Shown one piece after another: positions 24,601 through 36,600 of a stretch of DNA of 64,000 bases. The DNA comes from Malania oleifera (lineage: Eukaryota; Streptophyta; Magnoliopsida; Santalales; Ximeniaceae). Position 1 is the first letter of the stretch. The number at the start of each line of letters is the position of its first letter. Both the position numbers and the translations under genes were made by a program. The notes under the pieces are model-generated. The model was not told where the DNA came from, ran no database searches, and saw only the letters and a list, made by a program, of their open reading frames with translations. Where the stretch lies: NCBI RefSeq assembly GCF_029873635.1, contig NC_080424.1:427501-491500 (forward strand), read 5' to 3'.

Positions 24601-27600
24601 GGAATGCTAGGATTTTCAGAAATTTCTACTTGTCCACAACTTAAGCGAGATAAGAGCATTTTTCCTAGCCTCCATGTGGGTGCACTCCTTGGGTTTCTTT
24701 AGGGGTCTACCGCTGTCTGACCTTGCTAGCAATTAGAAGGCAGCGCTCTTGTAATGAATTTTTTTATAGTGTGTGTGTGTGTGTGTGCGTGTGCGTTTTT
24801 TTTTCTTTTCCCCATTTTGTTATTTTCCTCATCCTTTATGGTTTTTCTTCAGCTTTTCCAGCTAGTTGGGGAGGACTCTTTGTCCTCTGAATGATGTACT
24901 CCACTTTTCAGATTTAATAATGTTGCCCATTTCTTGCATCAAAGAATAATAAATCACGATAAACTCCCAAACCAGGCTGCAGACCTTTAGGAGGATTCAT
25001 TTAACAAATTATAATCAACTCCTAAACTAGGTTGTAGGTTCTGGATGATTCAATAAAAAATCATGATCATCTCCCTAATTGGGGTGCAAGCCCTTAGGAG
25101 ATTTTGAGAACCTTTTGGAGGATTCAATAATAAATTATGATCAACCTCCAAACCGGGCTGCAGACCCGTGGGAGGATTTAATAACAAATTAACAATCAAC
25201 TCTCAAACCAGGCTATAGACCCTTGGGAGGATTCAATAATAAATCACAATCAACTCCGAATTGGGTTGTTGGCCCTTGGGCTAATTCAATAACAAATCAC
25301 AATCAAATTTGTAATAATTCTTGATCAACTCCCAAATTGGGTTAGATACCATTGGGAGGATTTAGGAATAAATCACGATTAAGTCCCAAACTGGGTTGCA
25401 GACCCTTGGGAGCATTTAATAACAAATCATAGTCAACTTCCAATTCAATCAGGCCTGTAGGAAGATTCAATAATAAATGATGATCGACTCCAAAAGCTGG
25501 CTGTAGGCCATTTGGAGGTTCTATATAATGGCTCACAATCAACTATTTAATTGACTGTAGCTGATTCCGACGATGAATTACAAATCAATTTGTATAGGAA
25601 GATACAGAAAAAAAAGATTGATCAACTCCAAAATAGGGCTGTAGACCCTTGGTAGGATTTATATAATAAATCACGATCAACTATTCAATTGATTGTAGCT
25701 AATTCTGACTATGAACCACAACTTAATTTGTCCAGGAAGATACTGAAAAAGAAGATAGAAGTTTCGACTATTGATCAACCATATAGCGAATTACACTCAA
25801 GAGCTTCTATGTATTTTCATCTAGGATTCTCTCCTTGATCGTCATTCAACACTCAATGCTCACCAGAAATATTGTTCCAATTTTCAGAATTCCAAGTCAT
25901 AAGCCTGCCCTTAAGGTACCAAGTTGGTATGTTCTTGGGTGGATTATCTTTAGAACCCAATAAAGGCCTTCCCAATTTGCCTTGAGCTTTCCATCTTCCA
26001 CTCTAGTCTGCAATGCCTGTGAATTTTTGAGCACCAAGCCTTCTCTTTGGAGTCTTTCCTTGTGATAATGTGCAATCCTTCACTAATATGTCATGGTTTT
26101 AATTGCAGCTTCACATGCTTCATTGAGGAGGTTTATGTTCCCCCTCAAATCATTGTTGTGTTCTGCATTATAAGTCTGGGTCCTTGGGGATGAAACATCA
26201 ATCTCCACTGGTATAACTGCCTTAGTACCCAATGACAAACTCAAAGGTGTCTCCTCTATGGCTGGTTGTTCAATGAGACCAAAGGATTATGGGCAGCTCC
26301 TCTGCCTATTTCTCGATGTACTTCTTATCCTTCTCTTCAATGCATAGAGGTTGCTTTATTGGTCGTGTTAGCTTGCCTTATAATTTGCTAATGTGCGTAA
26401 GGTGCAGATGCTCAACTTTATGCAGAATTTCTTGAGCCAAGGACAGTTGAATTGCTTCCTGTTGTCCATGAGGATGGTATGTGTTATGCAAACCTACAAA
26501 TCACAAATCTCAAAATAAAGGTTTCATAAGCTTGCTTGGATATTCAGGCCAATGCTTTTCCTCTACCCATTAAGTGAAATAGTCTACAAAGACCACTAGA
26601 TGCTTCCTTTGCTCCATGGTGGGTTTGAAAAGATTCCATAGACAAATGGCCAAGTGTCATGAGCCAAGCTTATTCAGGGCATAAAGCTTGCCTTTGAGTA
26701 CTTCTCTTGTGTACATGGGATGAGTTATTGTTATGTAAGTAGTAGTATATATTTTGTTTATTGAGTATGTCAATGCCTTAATGTAAAATGGGAGCATGAA
26801 TGCTCACTTAGTTGTATGTTTCCTAGTGCGAGAGCTAGAATAGCATAGAAAGCTCTTTAGGGGAGGGTGAATGTTCCTCAATCATGGTAAAACTCACTTG
26901 TAAACGTGTTTAGCCTACTTGCCTCCCTCACTAAACACACTTTGCCTACAGAGGTGGTGTTAATGAATTATGTTGCCTCAAGGTTTACTGCGTGATTGTC
27001 ATTTGCTCACATGAATTGTTTACTGTTTCTGCTTACTTTGCATTCAATTGTTGTGAATGCATTCTCGTGGTAAATCACAATATAATTTTTGTCTGATTTC
27101 TAGGGAATAAATTAGGAAATTCTATTTTTTAAAATCTGAAGTTACTATTTCAGTTTCTAGTAGTTTCAGTTTCCTGTTTTCTAGCCTAGAGATCTACTGA
27201 TTTGATTTGCTGATTTTGTGGCCGCCTTAATTTTGTGGCCTTCCTCTACACTATTTATCTTGTAATCGTGTCTCTTGAAATTAAATAAGAATGGTGATTC
27301 TTCTTCTAAAAAATCCTTCATGGTATCAGAGCCTTGTGCTCTTTTCTTATAATGATGTTGTATAAGTTGGCGATGATTGGCACCCAAAGAAATCCTACCA
27401 GCTCTTCCGGTACTTCCGAAACCATTCCACTCAATCCCATTATTCCACCCAAGTCCGTATCTGCTGATTACTTCAGCCCTTTATCTCACGGTTACAAAAC
27501 TCAATGGGCGTAAGAAACCATGGTGCGAGCATTGCAAAAAACCGTGGCATATGAAGGAGACGTGTTGGAAGCTTCTTGGTAAACCAGCAAATTGGAAGCC

Positions 27601-30600
27601 AAAATCCAAACATGACAGTCACGCCTACCAAGCCATTGCTGAAGAGACTCAGGAGCCTTCTACCAACTCGGATGCAGTCCCTTTTTCCAGCGAGCAATTA
27701 GAGCACCAATACAAATTGTTTCAATCTCCAAAACTGTCCTTAACTCCTTCTTGTTCTTTGGTAAAGAAGGGTAACTTTCTTGCTATTGCATATTTAGGTG
27801 TTATTCCTAATTCTGTTCATTCTTGGATAATTGATTCTGGCGCAACTGATCATATGACTGGTTTCGCCAAATTGTTCTCATCCTATAGTCCGTGTGCAGG
27901 CAATAAAAAGGTCAAAATTGCAGATGGTTCACTCTCGGTAATTGCCGGGATAGGAACTATCAAACTCACTTCGTTGTTAACTCTCCATGATGTGCTCCAC
28001 GTTCCAAATTTGTCTTGCAATTTGTTGTCCATGAGTAAAATTTCCTCTGATCATCAATGTCAAGCTAATTTCTACTCTTCTTATTGTGAGTTTCAGGAAT
28101 TGACCATGGGGAGGGTGACTGGCAGTGCTAAGGAAAAAGATGGACTCTATTATTTTGACGATGGACCTAACTTGAGTACACAATGTCAAAGTACTTGCTT
28201 AAATTCTGTTTTTGTTTTCAAATATAATGATATTATGTTATGGCATTATAGGTTAGGCCATCCTAGTTTTCAATATTTAAAATACTTGTTTCCCAATTTA
28301 TTTCGAAATAAAAGTCCATCTTCTTTTCAATGTGAAGTTTGTCAGTTTGCTAAACATCATCGTGCATCCTTTTCCACCCAACTCTACAAACCAACTACAC
28401 CATTTGCTGTGATTCACAGTGATATCTGGGACCCATGTAGAACATCTACGTATTCTGGCAAAAAATGGTTTTGTGACTTTTATTGATGATCACACGAGAT
28501 TAAGTTGGGTTTATTTGATAAAGGAAAAATCTGAAGTGGAAACAATTTTCAAAAAAAATTTCACCATGGTACAAACACAATTCAAAAAAAATATTTAAAT
28601 ATTGTGGAGTGATAATGGTCGAGAATATTTCAAAAACATTTTGGGTCAATTTTTTCTTGAAAAAGGAATTGTTCATCAAAGTCGTGTTGACACTTCGCAA
28701 CAAAATGGTTTGGCTGAAAGAAAAACACAAACACTTATTGGAAGTAGCTCAAGCATTGATTTTTACCAATCAGGTACCTAAGTATCTTTGGGGTGAAGCG
28801 GTTCTTACTGCTACATATCTCATAAATAGAACGCCTAATAAGGTTTAAAGCTTTGAAACACCTTTTAATGTTTTTCATAAGTTTTATCCAACAAATCGGC
28901 TGTCTTCTTCTTTACCACTAAAAATATTTGGTTTTTTTGTTCATAGTCATAATCGAGGAAAACTTGAACCTTAAGCCACAAAATGTGTGTTTGTTGCTTA
29001 TGCTCCCACTCAAAAGGGGTATAAATGTTTCGAACTCATTTCCAAAAAAATATTTGTTACCACGGATGTTACATTCTTTGAATTACATCCCTATTTTACG
29101 CCTCATCTTCAGGGGGGAAACCAAAACAAAGATTCGGATATGTTTCATGAATTTTTCCAAACTAAAGACTCGTAAAATGATCCTTCTCCAACTTTGATTA
29201 TTCAACCTAAAAACCCAAGCTTTATTATACCAGGAGAAAGTGAGTTGAGCTTTTTAGATACTGAAAAGGCAGGTCTTCCTATAGTGCCATCTCATGATGT
29301 TCATGATCCTATAATGACTAACGAAGGAGAAACAGAAAAAAACACCACAACGTTGGTACCATTTGACATTGTCTACTTGCGACTGAGGACAACTCGAAAG
29401 AAAGGGTTTTCCAATCCTTTACATTGTCCAGAATCCGTAAACCCTCCAGGTAATGTCCTCATCGAGTCTTTACCTCATGTTCAGTCCATTTCATCTTCGA
29501 GTTTTGAGTCCACTAGTTCTAAACCCGAGTCTGGTTCCAGTACTTAGTTCAATGATTCTGAACTTCCCATTACTTGTCCGGAAGGGTGTGAGGTCTTGCA
29601 CCCAACATCCATTGTCCAATTATGTGTCATATGAAAATCTCTCACCCGTTTTTCATGCTTTTACCTTACAATTGTCTTGTATGGAGATTCCTAATACTGT
29701 GCAGGATGCTCTGAAAGTTCCCGAGGGGAAGAAGGCTGTCTTCGAGGAGATGAAAGCTCTTGAAAAAAAATGGCATGTGGGAGTTAGTTGATCTACCAAG
29801 AGGAAAGATAACTGTAGGGTGCAAATGGGTCTTTACAGTCAAGTATAAATCTGATGGTTCTCTAGAATGGTATAAAGCTCGATTGGTTGCCAAGGGATTC
29901 ACTTAGACCCATGACATTGATTAACATTCACCCCAGTCACAAAGCTAAACTCTGTAAGAGTTCTTTTGTCACTTGCAGTTGATCGTGACTAGCCTCTGCA
30001 ACAGTTGGACGTAAAAAATGTATTTCTTAATGGAGACCTGGACAAAGAAGTGTACATGGATGCCTCTTTAGGATTTGGTGAAAAGTTTGACACAAAGGTG
30101 TGTAAGTTGAAGAAGTCCTTATATGGGTTAAAACAGTCACCAAGAGCCTGGTTTGAGAAATTCACTCAGTTTGTTAAAAGTCGGGGGTATACTCAAGGGC
30201 AAGGTGATCATACGATGTTAATAAGACATTCATAGGATGGGAAGATAGCGATATTGATTGTGTATGCAGACGATATAATTCTCACCGGAGATGAAGTACT
30301 TGAGATGAACCGATTGAAGACCTCCCTTCTTTCAACATTTGAGATCAAGGACTTAGGATCTCTGAGGTATTTCCTTGGAGTCGAGGTTGCTCGATTGAAG
30401 AAAGGGATTGTTGTCTGCCATCGGAAGTATGTCCTTGACCTCCTAAAGGAGACTAGGATGAGCGGTTGTAGGCTAGCAGACACTCAATAGATCCCAATTA
30501 GAAACTTGGAGATGACAAGGAAGGTGATCCAGTGAATACAACTTGATATCAAAAGTAGGTGGGAAAGTTAATTTACTTATCATATACACGGCCCGATATT

Positions 30601-33600
30601 GCTTTTGCTGTGAGTTTGGTAAGCCAGTTTATGCATTCACCCTACAAGAAACATCTTAAGGCAGTTTATCAAATTCTTAGATACTTGAAAATTACACCAA
30701 GCAAGGGTTTACTCTTCCAGAAGACCACACAGCAGAACATAAAGGCATACACTGATGCAGATTGGGCAGGCTCAGTTATTGACAGGAGATCCATGTAAGG
30801 ATACTGTACTTATGTTTGGGGAAATATGGTTACATGGCGAAGCAAGAAACAAAATGGGGTTGCAAGGAGCGGTGCCGAGGCAAAATATAGGGCTATGGCT
30901 AATGGAGTTTGTGAGATGCTATGGCTGAAGAGAATTCTTGAAGAGTTGTGGATGTTGGTGAACATGCTAATGGAGTTGTATTGTGACAACAAAGCTGCCA
31001 TAAGTATTGGTCAAAATCTAGTACAACATGATCGCACGAAGCATGTAAAGATTGATAGACACTTTGTAAAAGAAAAGATTGATAGTGGAGCTGTTTGCAT
31101 TCCTTTTGTTCATACTACTCAACAAATAGCCAATATCTTCACCAAAGGACTTTTCAGACCTAGTTTTGAGCTCTTTGTAAACAAGTTGGGCATGATAGAT
31201 ATCTACGCTCCAACTTGAGAGAGGGGGGGGGGGGGGGTTGTCGGATTTCTAGGGAATAAACTAGGAAATTCTATTTTTTAAAATTTGAAATTACTATTTC
31301 AGTTTCTAGTAGTTTCAGTGATTTGCTGATTTTGTGGTGATTTGATTTGCTGATTTTGTGGCCTTCCTCTTCTATTTATCTTGTAATTGTGTCTCTTGAA
31401 ATTCAATAAGAATGGTTATTCTTCTTCTAAAGAATCCTTCAATTTTTTTTTTTAACTAACAAAAGAATTTCATTGATAGAATAGGAATGTACAAGGAGAG
31501 AGTAAAGCTTCTCCTTTCAAAATTTTGGGTAACCTCAGGAAAATAAAGAAAAAAAAAACAAGAAGGAACATTAGAAACAACCCAAAAAAATCAGCAGGCT
31601 CTATCAATTCAACAAGGAAAGCCAATTATGTTGAACATCCCAAAAATGCATCCCCATGAAGTTCCCATTACCCACACACCAAAGAGAAGCCAAATGTTGA
31701 ATCTTCTCCCAAAGCAATAAAAGAGACAACATCTTCCCAATAAAAATGCGCGTTTTTCGTTCCTTCCGCAAACCCCAATGGACAGCAAATAAGGCACAAT
31801 TCCTTAACTCATTACCCTCCATTTTCCTGCCAAAACCAACAAGCTGAATTGCCAAAAACTCCACTATCTTTAGGCAAACCTGACATTCCCCAAGATAATT
31901 AAATAACTTGTTCCAAATCCTCCAAGAAAAATCATAGTATAAAAAAAGATGTAAAGTAGTTTCAAAGCAATTTAAAACAATGCACACATGTGTCCAGAGA
32001 TAGAGCCTTTAAAGGTCTTCTTATCTATGGCAAGTATTGGTGTTAATCCTATTAAGCACAACTAGTTAGATAAAAGCTTTGATTTTAAAGGGAACTTTGG
32101 CCTTCCAGATAGTTTTATAGAGATGAAAAGAAAACCAGAGCTAGTCAAAAACCCATAGAAAGATTTGCAAGAATAGAACCCTGAGGGATCCAAGGACCAA
32201 GAACGACCATCAGTTTCCAAATAAACTCGACAATTATTTAGCAAGATTGACAAGGACGATAACTCCTCCAACTCTCTATCATTCAATGGTCTCCTAAAGT
32301 GAAAATCCCAAGAAATTAAAGGACCACTTGGTTCCACAATGAAAGAAGAAAAGATCCATCCTATTCTGAGCTTAATCGAAATAGGCGAGGAAAAGAGGTG
32401 GACAAAACAATATTCCCTAACTACAGGTCTTTCCAAAAATGAATATTATAACCCCTACCCTATATAAATTTAGTATAGGGAATAAAAAGGGAATAAATAT
32501 GAGAAATGGCTTTCCAAGGACTCTCCAAAGAACATCTAATACCCAAATTGGTATCCCACCCATTCCCATCAAGTCCAAATTTACTTTTTATAACTTTATG
32601 CCACAAGGAAGAAATCTCTGAAGGAAGAATGCTTTAGCTAGTGATGCACAAGTGCACAACCCTTCACAAGGTGTGAAGTGTTTGGTTCGTGATCATTGGT
32701 ATCAAAGGCTAGTTAATTGCTTCATAAATTTAGTTGCCTTCTTATGGGATTGTGTAAAGCAACGGTAAGAGACCATTCCAATCAATACCGAGAGAATTGA
32801 GGCCCTAGAGGCGCAGGCTAAGACAATCAACAATGTGGCCATGCAAATGGTAAAATTTGCTGACCTTATTGATGCATTGGAGGGATCACAAAAACATCAA
32901 CAAGGTCCTATTATGGAAATATGAGAGGACTTCAAAAACTTTATAGATCCAATTGGGAGATTTGAAAATCAAGATGAACCTGATGGTTCATGCTATGGGA
33001 AATTCCATTTCTATGGGGATAAAGTATGGAAGAACAAAGGTGCCAGAGCCCTAAGTGTATAGGGCTGCATGTGATGCAAAGGAGTTGGAAAACTTCTTAT
33101 TTGACATGGAACAATAATTTTGTGTAGCAAGAATCGACTTAGTGAAGCGAAAGTATTGGTGGCTACAATGTACTTGAGTGGTGAAGCTAAGCTATGGTGG
33201 CATATCAAATATGATGAGATACAAAATGGACATTATGATTGATTGTTGGGCATATTTGAAGAGAGAGAACTCAAGGAACAATTCTTTTTTAAGAATGTTG
33301 GGTACAATGCTCTACATAAACTATGAAACCTTAAGCACACTGGCACAATCACGAAGTATGTGAAAAAATTCTTTGCTTTGATGTTGGATATTCGAGACAT
33401 GTCATAGAAAGACAAATTGTTCCATTTTCTTGATGGGTTGAAACCATGGGCAAGGGTAGAACTTCACCAACAAAGAATTTAAGACTTGCCTCTCGCACAA
33501 GTTGCCATGCTTGACTAACTACATTGGAGAAAGTTCAATAATGTCCAAAAAGAGTGGCACTTAACAATAAAAGTCTTTCAAGAAGGGCAAACCAAAAAGT

Positions 33601-36600
33601 TAGGGAGCCCATGCGAAGGCCTCAACTTCAAAAGAAATTTCGTACTCTTGATCGTTTAACACATCCAATGGTAAGGGTAAGATGACATGTTGTCAAGGCC
33701 CTCACAAGGTCGCTAAATGCCCTCACAAGTCATCACTCAATGTCCTGCAAGCTTCCATTAAGGAGGGGGCACAAAAGGATGATGAGGATGAGGAGGAAAC
33801 CCTAAGAATAGGTGCAATGCGGTTACTCAACGCATTAAGAGTGGCAAACAAAAGAACCTAAATCCTAAAGTTACTTAAGCAAAAGGGTTCATGTTTGTGG
33901 ATCTACAAATCAATGGGAAGAGCATCTGCGCTATGGTGGATATCAAGGTTACCAATAATAGTCTCACAACGATGTTGATGGATGATTTCCAAATGATACT
34001 TGGAATGGAAATCTTGAGGGAGAATAAGGCGATACCGTGCTATTTCCTAGTTCCCTCTGTCTAAGAGGAGATCACTATTGCATGGTGCAAGCTGTTGCAG
34101 GGAAAGGGGACGAGGAGAAGTTTCTTTCAGCCATGCAACTGAAGAAGGGTTTGAGAAGGGACGAGCAGACATTCTTTGCCCCATTGGTGGTAGATGAAGA
34201 AGTAGACCAAGATTTTGAGAAGGGGTGAGCAGGCATGCTGTTTACTGCCATCGAAGCTGCATTGGATGAATACAAAGTTGTGATGCTAGACAAGCTACTG
34301 AACAACTTGCCTCCACAATGTAGTGTGGAGCATGAGATCGAGTTGTTACTTGGAGTGAAGCCTCCTACTAAAGGGCCAATACCAAATGGTGCCTTTGGAG
34401 TTAGCAAAGTTAAGAAAATAACTTGATAAGTTACTGGAAGTAAGCCATATACGTCCTTGTAGAGCACAGTTTGGAGCACCGATGTTTCAAAGGAAACATG
34501 ATGGGAACATGTGGATGTGTGTGGGCTACTACATCCTCAACAAGGTGATTGCTTGCAACAAGTATTCTATTCCACCGATAGATAATTTGTTTGATTAGTT
34601 AAGTCATGCCAAGTACTTCACTAAACTTTACTTGTGGTCAGGCTATTATTAGGTAAGGACAGCAGATGGTGATGAGTCGAAGACTACTTGTATAACGTGT
34701 TATGGGGTATATGAATTCTCGGTGATGCCCTTCAAGTTAACGAATGCGTTAGCAACATTTTGTACACTAATGAACTAGGTATGTCATGAGTACCACGACA
34801 AGTTTGGCATGGTATACTCAGATGACATTGTTGTCTATAGTTCCAATTTGGAGAGCATGAATATTATCTATGGAAGGTGTTCAACCGGCAGAAGGAGAAC
34901 AACCTTTATGTTAATAAAAGAAGTGCTCCTTTGCACAGAGTAGCATCAAATTCCTTGGTCTTGTGATTGAGCAATTGCAATGTCGTATCTAGAGGGATAT
35001 GGAGAAGGTGAGAGCTATTCAAGAGTGGAAAATCCCAACAACAGTGAAGGAGCTACTTTCTTCTTTTGGACTCACCAATTACTCTCGCAAGTTCGTGGAG
35101 GTGTACTAAAGGATAATTGCCGTATTAGGAGAACTACTAAAGAAGGTTTTTAGATGAAATTGGACAAGTGCTAGGGAGCCTTTGACAACTTGAAGAAAGC
35201 CATGATGCTAGATTTGGTACTTGCTTTTCTGAACATCGTAAAGCCCTTTGAGGTATAGACAGATGCATCGAACTAATTGGTGGAGTCCTATTACAAGATG
35301 GACACATTGCTGCATACAAAAGTGGGAAGCTTAGTGAATTGGAGTGAAAGTACACAACTCAAGAGAAGGAGATGCTAGTGGTAATACATTGCTTTCATGT
35401 GTGGTGGAGTTACCTACTTGGGTTGAAGTTTGTGGTGAAAATAGATAGTTTGGCTATCTGTCACTTCTTTACACAGCCTTGATTGTCACCCAAGCAGGCT
35501 TATTGGCAAGAATGCCTAGTGGAGTTTGATTTATTATTTGAGAACAAGGCGGGGTGGATGAATCAAGTCGAAGATGCATTGAGTTGGAAGGCTGAGTTTG
35601 CTGCCTTAAAGATGGCAACACACTTGACAGTAAGGTTACCATGACATTGCAAGAGTGCATTAAGAACCTTATCAACGATCCAATTACCCAAAACCTCTTG
35701 AAGTTGGTGCAAGAGGGTAAAGTACGCCAATTTTGGTTAGAAGATAGATTGTTGATGTCACATGGTAACTGACCCTTTGTGCCTTAAGTTGGAGATTTGA
35801 GGAAGAACTGTTAAGAGACTGTCATGACATCATGTGGGCAAGCCATCCAGGATGGCGTTGCAGTTTGACATTGTTAGAGTAGAGGTATTACTAGCTATTC
35901 ATGCATGACGAGGTGGTTGGGCATACCTAAACTTGTGTCACTTACTAGCAAGGCAGTGTAGTGGAAGAAGATTGCAGGGCTACTGGATATCTTTTTAGTA
36001 CCAATGACATCGTGGGAAAGTGTCTCACTTGAATTCATCACAACCTGTTGAGAGTTTGAGAAGTTGGGTCTATAATCGTGGTTATAAACAGATTTTCAAA
36101 GTACATTACATTTATACCCACACCAAAGTACTATTTGGAAGAGGAGACAACCCACTTATTTTCAAACATATGGTTCAATATTGGGTTGTTCCCCAAGACA
36201 TAATCAGTGACCAAGATTCAAGCTGCATTGCCAAGTTTTGGACAAAAAATTTCAGAATCCTCGGTTCACAACTTGATATCTTTTTGAGCGACCACCTATA
36301 GACATGTGGACAGACAAAGATGTTCAACAAATTACTAGAGGAATATTTGCGTGGTTTCGTCACCGCCAATTAAAAAATAAATTGGGCGTAGCTACTTGAC
36401 GTGATTCAGTTCTACTTCAATGCCTAAAAGAGCTCAACAACCAACAAGAGTTCTCAAGAGCTTGTTATAGGCCAGCAACCGAAGTTACTTCACATAGTGG
36501 ATGAGCCGTACATAGGAAAGAGTTTGAGATCATACATCTTCACTATAAAATGGAGACTGAATGTAGATTTTTTGAACCTCATGTAGGTTTCGAGGTGGTT

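Larger units (their letters stand above)
27090..31441 (+). mobile_element. Ty1/copia retrotransposon with both LTRs and target duplication
   Basis: LTRs at 27090-27320 and 31239-31441; primer site TGGTATCAGAGC at 27321-27332; perfect 5-bp target duplication ATTTT (27085-27089 and 31442-31446). Parts in order: a shortened gag with a zinc knuckle (CEHCKKPWHMKETCWK near 27522), protease (IIDSGATDHMTG near 27828), GAG-pre-integrase (LWHYRLGHPSFQY near 28241), integrase (about 28320-29050), reverse transcriptase (about 29700-30490; YADDIILTGDE near 30263) and RNase H (about 30560-31200). The coding part is broken in several places (roughly eight or more) and most of gag is missing. About four differences in the first 80 bases of the LTRs imply a moderately old insertion. 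Confidence 0.93.

Noticed and set aside
24040-25760. Regular repeat spacing suggesting a CRISPR-like array
   Set aside because: The units are contiguous degenerate tandem repeats without unique spacers, in a plant intron next to a gypsy integrase remnant.
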